From: Candidatus Thorarchaeota archaeon
GTDB lineage: Archaea > Asgardarchaeota > Thorarchaeia > Thorarchaeales > Thorarchaeaceae
Assembly: GCA_016933575.1 (NCBI GenBank)
Contig: JAFGAR010000070.1
Coordinates: forward strand, 21,755 to 85,754
Direction: 5' to 3'
Length of the DNA stretch: 64,000 nucleotides
Positions within the stretch are counted from its first letter, which is position 1. The number at the start of each line of letters is the position of its first letter. Shown piece after piece: positions 8,626 to 18,900 of the stretch. The translations under genes were made by a program, and so were the position numbers. A model generated the notes under the pieces. That model was not told where the DNA came from and ran no database searches. It saw only the letters and a list, made by a program, of their open reading frames with translations.

Positions 8626-8696
8626 TGATGTTTTGGCCTCAACATCTCCCGCTTAAGTAAGTAACTCATTGGGAGAAAAAGAATAAAACAGAAAGT

Positions 8697-8730
8697 GAAT
8701 AGCTGCGTTTCTTCGGGAACACAGCTATTC
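8697..8730 (-). terminator. UUCG-loop hairpin terminator after the acyl-CoA dehydrogenase
   Basis: A 9-bp stem (8697-8705 with 8722-8730), one mismatch, then a further 5-bp stem (8707-8711 with 8716-8720) closing on a TTCG tetraloop. Read on the minus strand it follows the dehydrogenase stop and is followed by T-rich sequence. A stable terminator or processing hairpin is the simplest reading. Confidence 0.65.
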
Positions 8731-8747
8731 GAACTTTTAAAGTGTCA

Positions 8748-9950
8748 TTACATTACCGGAGCGTCGCGACCATCATACTTCACATGAAATCCTGTGTCAA
8801 GATTTGCGCTCTCACGAAGGATGTTTGAACTTGCAACAAGTCGTTGAATCTGGTTTGTGCCTTCATAGATCTGTAGTAGTTTTGCATCTCTCATTAGCTT
8901 CTCTACAGGATACTCACTAAGATAGCCATATCCACCCATGATCTGTACTGCATCTGTGGCATTCTGCATTGCTGCATCGGAAGCAAAGAATTTGGCAAAT
9001 GCAGAATCCTTGGAATTGCGTATTCCTTGATCAGCAAGCCAAGCAGCAAACCTCGTTAGTTGCCTTGCAGCAGCAGCTCTAGCACCCATGTCGGCAAGCA
9101 TGAAACTTATTCCTTGGAAGTTACCTATTGGTTGCCCAAATTGATGTCGGATGTTAGCAAATTTTGCAGCCTCGTCAACTGCTCTTTGAGCGACGCCAGT
9201 GGCAATTGCGGCTATTCCTGCTCTTGTCTTATCAAGGGTGGTCATTGCAATCTTGAATCCGTCGCCTTCCTTTCCGACCAGGCAGTCCTTTGGAACTCGT
9301 GCATCCTCAAAGATGACTTCACTCTGGACTGAGTTCTTCTGTCCCATCTTGCTCTCAATGACACCAATCTTGACTGCTTTGCTCTTAGGAACCATGAATA
9401 CAGAAAGCCCCTTGGTCTTCAGCTCTGGTTGCGTTGAAGCAAAGACGGTGAAGAGCGATGCTTGAGGTGCATTTGTAATAAAGCACTTGATACCGTTGAT
9501 GATGTATTCATCACCATCACGCTCGGCTCTGGTTGCGACAGCACCAGCATCTGAACCAGCTCCACGTTCTGTAAGACAGAAAGCTCCAAACTTAGGCTCT
9601 TTTCCTGTAATCAATGGCTCTACATAGGTCTGCAGTTGTTCAATAGTAGCTCCAATCACAAGTGGTGCAAATGCTAAATTGTTGCACATGATTGAAGTTG
9701 CTATCCCTGCACAACCATAACCAGTAGCTTCAGAAACAAAGGTCTCTGCTAGTAAGGATAATCCTGGTCCACCTGCCTCAGTGGGTATGTGCAGGTTCAT
9801 TAGACCTGCTTCAAAGGCTTTGTGAACAATTTCTTTTGGAAATTCATCCCGTTTCTCTAGTTCTTGGGCTCGTGGGGTAATGTTCTCTCGAGTGAAAGTT
9901 TTGGCTCTCTCGAAGAGTTTTTCCTCTTTTTCAGATAGTGCGAAGTCCAT
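8748..9950 (-). CDS. Acyl-CoA dehydrogenase
   Basis: About 400 aa from the ATG at 9950 (MDFALSEKEEKLFERA), the normal length for the family; the frame stays open to 10034 but the added 28 residues are unlike the family. It oxidises acyl-CoA to trans-2-enoyl-CoA with FAD, passing electrons to ETF. Visible motifs are FCLTERGAGSDAGA (FAD/substrate loop), RHQFGQPIGNFQGI, AVQIMGGYGYLSEYPVEKLM and IYEGTNQIQRLV, which contains the catalytic Glu at the short-chain type position. It is a single gene, divergent from the thiolase at 10112, so the two may serve the same fatty-acid or branched-chain breakdown route. Confidence 0.92.
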   Translation of the reverse strand: MDFALSEKEEKLFERAKTFTRENITPRAQELEKRDEFPKEIVHKAFEAGLMNLHIPTEAGGPGLSLLAETFVSEATGYGCAGIATSIMCNNLAFAPLVIGATIEQLQTYVEPLITGKEPKFGAFCLTERGAGSDAGAVATRAERDGDEYIINGIKCFITNAPQASLFTVFASTQPELKTKGLSVFMVPKSKAVKIGVIESKMGQKNSVQSEVIFEDARVPKDCLVGKEGDGFKIAMTTLDKTRAGIAAIATGVAQRAVDEAAKFANIRHQFGQPIGNFQGISFMLADMGARAAAARQLTRFAAWLADQGIRNSKDSAFAKFFASDAAMQNATDAVQIMGGYGYLSEYPVEKLMRDAKLLQIYEGTNQIQRLVASSNILRESANLDTGFHVKYDGRDAPVM

Positions 9951-10111
9951 CGTCAATCCCGAGTGGTCGTCATTTACCGGCTTATTATCTCTTCGGAGTA
10001 AACAATTAACTCCAAAGAACACCTTTGCACACACTAAAGTGCCTAATCCATCACTATTTTTATAGTCGTATTATTGCTGTTCCTCATCTTAGAACGAGGT
10101 GGTAACACTAC

Positions 10112-11284
10112 TTGCCCCTAAATAATACTAACATAGTAAGTGCTGCACAAACAAAATTCGGAGCCTTAGAGGGCGTGAGTCTGAGAGAGATGTTCTCAGA
10201 GGCTGTTGATAAGGCTACGGTTGGTTCAGGTATTCCTAAGAAGGACATTCAAGCTGCATTCATTGGAACCTTCATTCCTGAGATGCTTGTCCATCAAGGT
10301 CATTCTGCTCCACTACTGCTTGATTTTGCTGGAATGAAAGGTCTACCAGCAACGAGACACGAAGATGCATGTGCGTCTGGAGCTACAGCTCTTCGGGCGG
10401 CAGTAATGGCAATCGAATCTGGAATGTATAATACAGTTCTTGTGGCTGGTGTTGAAAAGATGACTTCTGTTTCAACAAATAAGGCTACAGAAGCACTAGC
10501 TGCCGCCGCTGATGACCAATTCGAATCAGGTATTGGTCTCACATTTCCTGGCGTCTTTGGCATTGCTGCTGTGGCTCACATGCAAAAATACGGAACGACG
10601 GAAGAGGATATGGCTCTAGTTGCTGTCAAAGCCCACAAGAATGCTTCAACCAATCCATATGCTCAATTCCAGAAAGAGATATCCTTGGAAAAGGCGATGA
10701 CACCCAGATACATTGCATGGCCATTGAAGCTATTTGACTGTTCACCAATATCTGATGGTGCAGCTGCATTAGTGCTAACATCAAATGAGAAGGCAAAGCA
10801 GTATACTGACCTCCCGGTGAAGATTATTGGGTCTGGTCAAGCCTCAGCATCAATGAATCTATGCAATAGAGCAGATCTCACATCCTTCAGTTCTTCGGTA
10901 GATGCAAGTAGACAGGCATACAAGATGGCTGGTCTCCAAGCGAAAGACATGGACTTTGCAGTTGTCCATGACTGCTTCACAATTGCTGAGATTATTGCTA
11001 GTGAGGATATTGGATTCTTCAAGCCTGGTGAAGCTACAAAGGCCGTTCGGGATGGTGTGACTGCCTTAGATGGCGATAGACCAATCAATCCTATGGGTGG
11101 TCTAAAGGCAGTGGGACATCCTGTTGGAGCTACCGGAGTCAAACAGGCTGTGGTTGTGTATCGCGAGCTGATTGGCGATGCTGGACCTAATCAAGTATCA
11201 AATCATGATACAGCAATCGTGCATAATTTCGGGGGAACTGGTGCAACATGTGTTGTCAACATCATGAGGAGGGCTGACGCATGA
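10112..11284 (+). CDS. Archaeal-type thiolase (acetyl-CoA acetyltransferase)
   Basis: 390 aa. The acyl-accepting Cys sits in HEDACASGATALRAAV (residues ~85-100), the catalytic His in GGLKAVGHPVGATG, and HDCFTIAEI and NFGGTGATCVV are the SCP2/archaeal-type motifs. It joins two acetyl-CoA, or works in reverse. The start is a TTG at 10112 preceded by GAGGTGG at good spacing. The stop overlaps the DUF35 gene by 4 bp, the usual archaeal pairing. In many archaea HMG-CoA synthase completes this cluster for mevalonate synthesis; it is not present here. Confidence 0.92.
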   Translation: MPLNNTNIVSAAQTKFGALEGVSLREMFSEAVDKATVGSGIPKKDIQAAFIGTFIPEMLVHQGHSAPLLLDFAGMKGLPATRHEDACASGATALRAAVMAIESGMYNTVLVAGVEKMTSVSTNKATEALAAAADDQFESGIGLTFPGVFGIAAVAHMQKYGTTEEDMALVAVKAHKNASTNPYAQFQKEISLEKAMTPRYIAWPLKLFDCSPISDGAAALVLTSNEKAKQYTDLPVKIIGSGQASASMNLCNRADLTSFSSSVDASRQAYKMAGLQAKDMDFAVVHDCFTIAEIIASEDIGFFKPGEATKAVRDGVTALDGDRPINPMGGLKAVGHPVGATGVKQAVVVYRELIGDAGPNQVSNHDTAIVHNFGGTGATCVVNIMRRADA

Positions 11285-11670
11285 GTGAAAAACCATCAGT
11301 TGAGGCCTATCTAAATAATATCCAGGATGGTCATTTCAAAGCTTACAAGTGTGTTGACTGTGGTATGGTCATTGCACCTCCCTCAGGTAGCTGCTATGGT
11401 TGTGGAAGTAGCAATATGTCATGGACTGAGGTAAGCGGGAAAGGCAAGTTAATCGCTTTCACGGTCATTCACATTGCTCCAGATGAGTTCGCAGAGGAAG
11501 TACCATACTATGTAGCAATTGTCGAGCTTGCAGAGGGTACTCGGGTGAGTGCTCGGTTGCTTGGTTACGACCCTCTGAAACCTGAAGATGTCAAGATTGG
11601 AATCGATGTCAAGCTAGACTATGAGATGGGCAAATCCGGTAGAAACTATCTGGCATTTAGACCCATTTAA
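11281..11670 (+). CDS. DUF35 OB-fold/zinc-ribbon protein, thiolase partner
   Basis: 129 aa. An N-terminal helix precedes a rubredoxin-like zinc ribbon (YKCVDCG near 24-30 and CYGCGSSN near 41-48), then an OB-fold domain (residues ~55-125). In archaea such proteins bridge thiolase and HMG-CoA synthase and help channel acetoacetyl-CoA. The gene starts within the thiolase stop (ATGA), which supports complex formation. A hairpin terminator follows at 11678. Confidence 0.9.
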   Translation: MSEKPSVEAYLNNIQDGHFKAYKCVDCGMVIAPPSGSCYGCGSSNMSWTEVSGKGKLIAFTVIHIAPDEFAEEVPYYVAIVELAEGTRVSARLLGYDPLKPEDVKIGIDVKLDYEMGKSGRNYLAFRPI

Positions 11671-11677
11671 TTCCCAG

Positions 11678-11702
11678 AGGGGTTTCTATAAAAGAAACCC
11701 TT
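11678..11702 (+). terminator. Hairpin terminator after the thiolase-DUF35 operon
   Basis: A 7-bp perfect stem GGGTTTC/GAAACCC, extended by two weaker pairs, around a TATAAAA loop 8 bp after the DUF35 stop; T/C-rich sequence follows. Confidence 0.6.
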
Positions 11703-11764
11703 CTCCTCCATTTCACAATCTCTATAATCCGTTCTCTACTGCCAATGTAGTGAGGTAGTCAGAT

Positions 11765-12754
11765 GTGATTGAGAAGAAATACTCTGAATTACTACGTATA
11801 AAGCCCAAACCTGACAAGATGACATTCTCTGAATGTTCATCAGGGTTGAGAGCTCGTTTTGATCGAGGTCTTCTCGAAAAGCATCTACCTGTAACCTCCG
11901 GTGTTCAAAAAGGAGACCAGAGTCTACTTGAAGTACTCGGGGTAGTGATTCCTGAAAGTACTCGTGAAGCGTTGAAGGCTACAGAGTTTATCGGAGTCTA
12001 TGGTCGAATAGTCACTTCCGAGGATTTTCCAAATCTTCTCTGTTTGCAGTATCTATACGTCTGGGACTATCAAGCAGTTCCAGCTCATGAGGCTGATTAT
12101 GAGCCTATCTTTGTATACGTTGACAAACGAAGAGAATATGCTATCTATGACCTTGCTCATTATTGTTCAAGAAGAATTGACCTCTCTGCTCCAATCAAAG
12201 GAACTCTTGGTCTTCGAATGATTCCGGGTTGGCATTCTTTTCTCCCTGCATATATCACCGATGGCTCTAGGGATAATAATCTGAACATACAACCTCTCTC
12301 TGATCAACATCTTCGCAGCTGGTGGTCAATTCCTGAGGAGGCTCCAAGATTGAAGATAGTCAATCATCTAAGAGACCCCTTTCAGCTACAGGCACCTGGT
12401 CATTTCATGGATGCTCCTGATGAGAATGCAAAGACAATGTGCTGTTCATTTCTTCAAATCGAGAATGCAATGGCTGAGTTTGATGATCCTCGACAAGGTA
12501 TCATTGAAGGTGTTAAACGAGCATTTGCCAATTGCGTTGGTCTTCTGGCTTTCTATAGAATCGGCGCATTTATTCAACTATTAACAGAGATGAGTGATAT
12601 CGGAATGCTCAAAGTTCCACTAACATCAAAGGGAATCGATTTGGTAGCAATAAGTAACCTACTCCGAGATGGTCTTGTTTCGCTGACCAATGCAGGTCGA
12701 CAGTTCTTCGAAGATTTCTATATGAGGCAACCCTCGGAAGATGAACCAGAGTGA
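11765..12754 (+). CDS. Uncharacterised protein (329 aa)
   Basis: A soluble protein starting with GTG at 11765 and a GAGGTAG upstream. I do not recognise the family. Residues ~80-125 (LLCLQYLYVWDYQAVPAHE through YEPIFVYVD) and WHSFLPAY hint at an alpha/beta domain with conserved aromatic residues. The C-terminal third is helical (residues ~240-320). There is no signal peptide or TM helix. It ends 1 bp before the convergent DedA-type gene. Confidence 0.6.
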   Translation: MIEKKYSELLRIKPKPDKMTFSECSSGLRARFDRGLLEKHLPVTSGVQKGDQSLLEVLGVVIPESTREALKATEFIGVYGRIVTSEDFPNLLCLQYLYVWDYQAVPAHEADYEPIFVYVDKRREYAIYDLAHYCSRRIDLSAPIKGTLGLRMIPGWHSFLPAYITDGSRDNNLNIQPLSDQHLRSWWSIPEEAPRLKIVNHLRDPFQLQAPGHFMDAPDENAKTMCCSFLQIENAMAEFDDPRQGIIEGVKRAFANCVGLLAFYRIGAFIQLLTEMSDIGMLKVPLTSKGIDLVAISNLLRDGLVSLTNAGRQFFEDFYMRQPSEDEPE

Positions 12755-13501
12755 TTACTCTGTTGCTTGTATATCCGCTTTTCTAATTTTCTTGCCTACC
12801 TGTGCCCAGTCTAAGCGGACAGCAAGATATACGGTCACAATGAGTAACACAATACCCAGGACTTCCACTGTTGCTGAGATTGGAGTGACAGGTCCTCCGA
12901 CTCCTAATAGCTCAATGAACCAGTCCAAGCTAAGACGTCCAGCCCACGAAACAGCTGAGAGAAAGATAATCTCACCAATAAGACATGGCCAAAATAACTT
13001 CCACCATGAATATCTGGCTACACCCAAAGCAACCACTGCAGGGTCTAGAGGAAGTGGTGTGGATGCTAGAAGAAAGATTGCAGCTGGTGTGGCTCTAGGA
13101 TAGGTTTCAATGAATCTACTGAATCCCTTAGTATTAGCATCATCAACTAGACGTCTTCCCGCATAACCCAGAGCATAGCTTGTCATATCGCCAATCGTTG
13201 CTCCAATACCTGACAAGATCCCCACTACCCAGGGATCGAATATGAAAGGACCAACAATTCCATCGCGCAAACCTCCAAGTACAAATGGAACGCCAGCAAA
13301 CGGAATCTCGACAACAACACTTGCACTTCCCAGCAGACACACGAGGAATGTTCCTGGGTAGCCCAAAACAACTGCAAAATCAGCGACCCATTGAAAGAAA
13401 TTAGCTAGTGGACTAACAGCAGAAGGATACACCAAGAGGACTATCCAATACATGAAAGCAATTATCATAGAAGACGCAAATACTTGATCTGCACGTCTCA
13501 T
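12755..13501 (-). CDS. DedA/VTT-domain membrane protein, copy 2
   Basis: 248 aa with five to six TM segments. It is paralogous to the gene just upstream (13498). The VTT (SNARE-associated) core is visible: LSGIGATIGDMTSYALGYAG (residues ~109-128) matches the family's G-A-x-x-G-D-x-x-x-Y-x-x-G pattern, and the later PLPLDPAVVALGVARYSWW holds the second re-entrant loop. Family members include DedA and eukaryotic TMEM41B/VMP1 lipid scramblases; lipid transport is likely but unproven here. Its start overlaps the upstream copy by 4 bp. Confidence 0.85.
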   Translation of the reverse strand: MRRADQVFASSMIIAFMYWIVLLVYPSAVSPLANFFQWVADFAVVLGYPGTFLVCLLGSASVVVEIPFAGVPFVLGGLRDGIVGPFIFDPWVVGILSGIGATIGDMTSYALGYAGRRLVDDANTKGFSRFIETYPRATPAAIFLLASTPLPLDPAVVALGVARYSWWKLFWPCLIGEIIFLSAVSWAGRLSLDWFIELLGVGGPVTPISATVEVLGIVLLIVTVYLAVRLDWAQVGKKIRKADIQATE

Positions 13502-14232
13502 TGATCTTTGTCCTCCTCCTTTGGTATGAGCATAGACCAGTTAATCGTAACTAGAAAATAGATTGCTATAATAATCAACAAAACACTTGATACCTCAATA
13601 GCCCTCGAAATAATGCTTGTCGGATCGGTACTGCCTATCAATGAACCAATGAAATCCAACCCAATTCTACCCGACCATGCTACTCCAATCATGAACATTG
13701 TCTTTCCAAGGAATTGGGGCATCATCACCTTCCACCATGGATATCTTGCTGCTCCTAGTGGGACAATTAGGACATCATCAGGAAACGGTGTCACAGCAAG
13801 GAACCATAATACAAATGGTGTCGCCTTTGGATGTCTTTCCACATATTTCCTGAAAGCATCCCTCTGGTTCTCTTCTATAAGCTGACCTCCACCATAACCC
13901 ACAAAATAACTTATCATCTCTCCGAGCATTGCACCAAACCCAGAAAGGAGACCTACCAGCCATGGATCAAAAAGGAATTGACCAGTCATTTCGTCAGTCA
14001 ATCCTCCAAGAATGAAAGTCACTCCCATATACGGGAATGGGAAGAGTACTGTAGCGTTTCCGATAAAGGAGATCAGCAGATCACCAGAGTATCCAAGTAG
14101 TAGGGAAAAATCTAGAAACCAGTTGTATACAAGTACTATCGGACTAGCTATCCCTGGAATTATGATTGAAATTACAAAATACGCTGCCAATGAGATGATC
14201 GCAAGTAGAAGGAATTTATCAGCTCTTCTCAT
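13498..14232 (-). CDS. DedA/VTT-domain membrane protein, copy 1
   Basis: 244 aa, first of a tandem, translationally coupled pair. The VTT motif is LSGFGAMLGEMISYFVGYGG, with PFPDDVLIVPLGAARYPWW as the second loop, and TM helices at both ends. The two proteins align along their whole length, so they probably arose by duplication and may form a heterodimer. Proposed role: movement of lipids or lipid-linked sugars across the membrane, by family analogy. The gene begins next to the divergent LarA-like gene. Confidence 0.85.
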   Translation of the reverse strand: MRRADKFLLLAIISLAAYFVISIIIPGIASPIVLVYNWFLDFSLLLGYSGDLLISFIGNATVLFPFPYMGVTFILGGLTDEMTGQFLFDPWLVGLLSGFGAMLGEMISYFVGYGGGQLIEENQRDAFRKYVERHPKATPFVLWFLAVTPFPDDVLIVPLGAARYPWWKVMMPQFLGKTMFMIGVAWSGRIGLDFIGSLIGSTDPTSIISRAIEVSSVLLIIIAIYFLVTINWSMLIPKEEDKDQ

Positions 14233-14342
14233 CTTACTCTAGTCCGTCAGATGTCCATTATTGATTGAATATGAAGATTGTCACAGACAAATGCTGGTAA
14301 CTTTAAGTGGTACGCAGACCACTTCACATAGGGTAATCTCTC

Positions 14343-15611
14343 GTGAGAATCGATTTGCGTTATGGTGACGGATCTCTTCCATTAGAACTGCCGCGAAGGT
14401 TTGATGTCAATATTATCCAACCACGGTCAACCATTGATGCTCCTAGTTATCCTGAAGAAGTTGTCAGAGCGATTGAGAACCCTGTTAATGCAAATCCTCT
14501 CTCACAGTTACATAATGCACCATCTACGACTTCCATAGTGGTGAATGGATCTCAAGATATCAATATCACAAAAAGACTTCTTGATACCCTTCTCGACTTA
14601 CTTCGAACCTTCATATCTGACTCTCAAAATATTGCAATCATTTTTCCAATTGATGGCAAACAGAAATCTGATGTGAAGAACATCGATAGGTTGCATAAGA
14701 CTATCTTGAAAGAAGGCTATGAGTTAGTATTTCATGATTCAAGGGAATCTGATTCAGTACAAAATATTGGTACGACTCCCACTCATTCAACTCCAGTGTC
14801 TGTGAATAAGAGATTTTTAGAATCAGATATCAGAATTGGACTTGGAACGATTCGACCCAACATCTTTACTGGAGTCACTGGAGGACCCATGTCTGTTCTC
14901 CCCTTTGCTTGTGGAATTAAGACAATTATACGAAATGCAAAACTTCAAGCTACTCGACCAACCGGTCCACTCAATCTGAAAAATGCAGCATCTATTGACA
15001 TGATGGAAGCAAGTAAGATTGCAGGGCTACAGTATGTTCTCAATGCGATACCTGACTATAATGGTACAATCTCTAAGATTATTGCAGGTAGCCCATCTGA
15101 TGTCTGGGAAAGTAGTATAAATTTGGTTCGAACTCTTACAGAAGCTCCTATTCGTCAAAAGGCGGATATCGCAATTGTCAGCGCTGGGGGATCTGGATGG
15201 GATAAGTCGCTCTATGATGCAGTAGATTGTCTCTATGCCGCACATGAGGCAACTGAACATGGAGGTGTCATTGTCCTAATTGCTGAATGCTCTGATGGTC
15301 CTGGACCAACCGGTTTTGTTAGAGGTGTTTCCGATTGTTCATCTGAAAATGAAATAGATACAATGGCTGAAACAAGTTTCGAGTTGGGAATGGAAAGAGC
15401 ACGATTCTTTTGGCGAGTTCTTTCATCCAAGAAATTAGTGTTATGCAGTAGATTAAGAGAGTCAATTGTTACAGAACGTTTTCACAGCCACGCAGTCAGA
15501 GACCCTCAAGAAGGTCTTGAATTAGCAAAGGGTCTACTAGTTTCTACATCAAAGATTGCTCTCATCCCAAATGGTAATACAACCATCCCAATTCAGACCA
15601 ATTCAATATGA
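14343..15611 (+). CDS. LarA-like protein lacking most active-site residues
   Basis: 422 aa starting with GTG. The layout follows nickel-dependent lactate racemase (LarA): an N-terminal domain, FHDSRESDS (matching the HD of the first catalytic His), then IGLGTIRPNIFTGVTGGPM where LarA has a His and GG-x-K, and IKTIIRNAKLQ where LarA has NH. By eye, the second catalytic His, the Lys that binds the pincer cofactor and the nickel-ligand His are all replaced. The protein keeps the fold but should not bind the nickel-pincer nucleotide. It may act on or sense another substrate. Convergent with the 100-aa gene, with no gap. Confidence 0.75.
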   Translation: MRIDLRYGDGSLPLELPRRFDVNIIQPRSTIDAPSYPEEVVRAIENPVNANPLSQLHNAPSTTSIVVNGSQDINITKRLLDTLLDLLRTFISDSQNIAIIFPIDGKQKSDVKNIDRLHKTILKEGYELVFHDSRESDSVQNIGTTPTHSTPVSVNKRFLESDIRIGLGTIRPNIFTGVTGGPMSVLPFACGIKTIIRNAKLQATRPTGPLNLKNAASIDMMEASKIAGLQYVLNAIPDYNGTISKIIAGSPSDVWESSINLVRTLTEAPIRQKADIAIVSAGGSGWDKSLYDAVDCLYAAHEATEHGGVIVLIAECSDGPGPTGFVRGVSDCSSENEIDTMAETSFELGMERARFFWRVLSSKKLVLCSRLRESIVTERFHSHAVRDPQEGLELAKGLLVSTSKIALIPNGNTTIPIQTNSI

Positions 15612-15914
15612 TTACTTCTCATCAAAGAGGGCATCTACAGCACCAATAGCTCCTCGTGCCTCTTCACTAGTAAACTCGCCTAGTGAACCTGATTTTGCGA
15701 TCTGTATTGTAACAACAGCTTGTTCATCTCTGGGTTGCATCTCCCACGAAACATCGAACCCTGGTTGTTCAGCAATGAATTGCTTTAGCATATCGAGCCA
15801 TGCTTCCTTGACGTCGTCTATCGTGATGTAAATGAACTCTATGAGTGGGATTGATATTTCGACCCTAAGAATACGTCCATCAAGGATGTAGTAGTTTTCA
15901 ATGTCCCATGGCAT
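15612..15914 (-). CDS. Small uncharacterised protein (100 aa)
   Basis: A soluble protein of about 100 residues with beta strands at both ends and a central helix (VKEAWLDMLKQFIAEQPG, residues ~35-52). The acidic C-terminal half ends in EEARGAIGAVDALFDEK. I do not recognise it. It lies on the same strand as the giant gene at 15977 but upstream of nothing obvious, and its stop abuts the LarA-like stop. Confidence 0.55.
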   Translation of the reverse strand: MPWDIENYYILDGRILRVEISIPLIEFIYITIDDVKEAWLDMLKQFIAEQPGFDVSWEMQPRDEQAVVTIQIAKSGSLGEFTSEEARGAIGAVDALFDEK

Positions 15915-15976
15915 AGGATTGCCTCGCAGTGAATTCGCATTGTCTGATAGATAAGTGTTCTTAGCCTGTTTGATAT

Positions 15977-18900
15977 CTATTCTTCTGTTGTGTTATCTTT
16001 TTTGGGCTCTTCATCTTTCTTTGCCGTTAAGAGCGATTCAACATCCTTAACGAAGGCTTCCATTGGGTCAATCTCTTTCTCAGACTCAGAAGGTGGAGGT
16101 TCGATATCTACGTCCTTGTCGTGAGTTGGTTCTTCTTCTTTCTCTTCTTCTATATCCTCAGGCTCTTCTTCTGTAATCTCATCCTCTGGAACTGGTTCCA
16201 TGTCTTCCTCAGACTCTTCGGTTGAAGGCCCTTCCATGATTTCTGTTGGCTCTCCATTAGAGAGACCCATCCCCTGTCGTTGAAGGACAGTCTGCACGCC
16301 GACTGGGACTATTGCGCCTTTGTCTTGAAGGGCTAACAGTCTATCCAGGATTTTAGCTTCGGATTCTTCGAGCATCTCAGAGAGTGGTGTCAACAGATTT
16401 CTGATGAAGAACTCTCCCCGTTCATCCCTGACTGCTGCAATGTAATCAAGAATTCTTGCTTCAGTTTTCGAGACCTTTTGTGTTGGTCCAAACCTGTGCG
16501 GGAGCAGCCATGAATAATTGAATGCTGAATTCAATGTTGATACGACCCATTCTGGGTCGAAGCAGTCGATAAGCCCAGTCCACCCATCAAGGTCTCTCTC
16601 ATATTGATTCTCGAATAGTTCAACAAAGAATTGCAATCGGTCTTTTAGGAGGGGCGTCATCTCTCCCTCCAAAATGAGGATTCCTATGATCTTATCACCG
16701 CTATAGCTGTTCAATCGAAGTCCATGATATTGGATCTCTTCAAGAGTTCCACGTACGCCATCACCTTTGATTTCACCATATACACTCGTTATTGCTGCAA
16801 TGAATCCGCTGATTAGGTCTGGTTGAATTCTTTCGTCAGTGAATGGATGGTAGAAGACACAAGTTCCTCTATCGAGGTAAACTGCCATGAAATGTCGAAG
16901 TGACTCTAGGTCAACAAACATCTGAAGCTGGTTGTCAAGCGAAGAGCGAGCTGCACGCTTCTTTGGTTTAATCTTACGATTATATGTGGCAGCTACAATT
17001 CCAAGGACTACAAATGAGATTAGTATGAGTCGTCCTATATTGTCCATGAAAAAGAAGTTGAAGAGAATTAGTAGTGGATTGGTTCCTGCTCCAACAGTTA
17101 TTGCCTTTTCAGCGCTCCATAGTAGTCTACTTCCGTGATAATACGCTTCAGCTTGAATCGACTCGATACTTCCAGATGGAATCTCAAAATTCCATGTTGC
17201 AATACCATTTGTGTTTGTTGAGTCGTATTGTGAACTATCGTCTCTAACGAGTTGAGTACCATTTACGAATGTAATTCTAACAACAAAATAGATGTCTTGT
17301 CCAACTACAGGCGTTCCTGTGTCATTATAACGTAATGTGGCAATTAGGCTTACAATTTGTCCCTCTATACTTGGGTCTCCCTCAGAAGTCAATTCAAGAT
17401 TAACAGAACGTTTACCCTGAACGAGTAGTGAGAATGTGTCAGAGGCTGAGTTAGCCAAAGGTGCACTTGCCGCAATAGCTACCGTATAAGTTCCAGGCGT
17501 AAGATCGAGTAAAATTTCAATGCTGTAAACACCTGCTGAGTATGCTAATGTATAATCGACACCATCAAGGGTCATCACTACATTTGCTCCAGTTATTGGA
17601 GTGCTATAAAGCGAGTCTGAATACGTCACTGTAACTGTGAGATTCCATTGTTCGTATTCTTGGTCGAGTGCGTCGATAGAGATAGTAGTAGTTGCTCGCA
17701 CACTCAGGGTGAGAAAGACTGTAGTTGTTTCATATCCATATCTGACCATGGTCACATTGACTTGATAAATCCCTGCAGTCTGAGGTGGTGCAATATTGAC
17801 TGAATATTCTCCGACTGCATATACTGTTTCAATTCCATTGACTGTGATATACAAGATAGCATCACTGATTATTGTACCAATCGAATCTCTTACAGTCATA
17901 GCCAGAGGCGCGTCTGTTGCATAATCTGTGGTCGCTGCGGAACTTGTCCACGAGTTTTCTAGCGAGGGAATATCCTCTGTCACATAGAGAGTCTGTGTTT
18001 CTTGTCCTTGGTCATAGCCATCTCTACTAGCTCGCACAGTGAGTGTTGTGGTACCAAGGTAATCACTACCATCCAGTGTGACTTCCCACTGCTCAGAAAG
18101 GGGATTATAGGTCATGTTTACTAGTGGATATCCAACGAATGTAACTCTGACCCAAGCATCGCTAATCGGGACAGAGTTGAAATTATATGTGACAGTTATC
18201 GTGATCTGTTCTATGTAGGTGATATTTCGATCTGTTGGGTTCCAATCAACAGAGAATACAACTCCTGTCTCACTACTTACAGAGATCGTCAGTGTGTCAT
18301 TATACTGAGGTGCATATCCTATCTTCCATGCACTAACGTTTAGTGAGATAATACCTGGGACACCAGTGAAATTCTCGCCATGCAATTCAATCCAATAGAC
18401 CTCTGCTATACCGTCCCATGTGAGATTGTAGGTATGCGATTCAAAGGTGACATTCACCCATGCACCTGGAATACGTATATCATTCACATCCACGTAGGAA
18501 ACTGTGAGATTTGTACTTTCCAAGTAAGAAATGTCATTACCCTGCAACCAAGTCCAGTTAATCGGTTTAGTTTCATAGGTTAGGTCAATAGCGATTATTA
18601 GACTCTGATTTTCCAAAGCATACCCTTCTGCATAGATGTAAAGAAGATGAATACATGATGACATCCCTGTTGTGTCTATATCCTTCGTCCACCTCCCATT
18701 TCCCTGATCATCCATAGTCGCATTGATTATCGCACCAAATGAATATGTGACATCTGATAGGGAATCATCTATTCCTAGAAACGGAAATATGCAATCAAAA
18801 TCAACACCTATTGAGAATGCTGAAGATGTATCAGCGTATGCTGAGATACTATAATCATCAGCAACAAGAGTTGTTGAGTAGAACACGAAGACTTCTGTCA

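Noticed and set aside
10300..10563. Antisense open frame in the thiolase gene, and similar long antisense frames elsewhere
   Set aside because: These have no domain likeness, start inside well-supported genes and reflect codon bias of the true strand.
11281..11670. HMG-CoA synthase-thiolase mevalonate cluster
   Set aside because: Thiolase and DUF35 are present but no HMG-CoA synthase gene lies beside them, so I do not claim the full pathway cluster.
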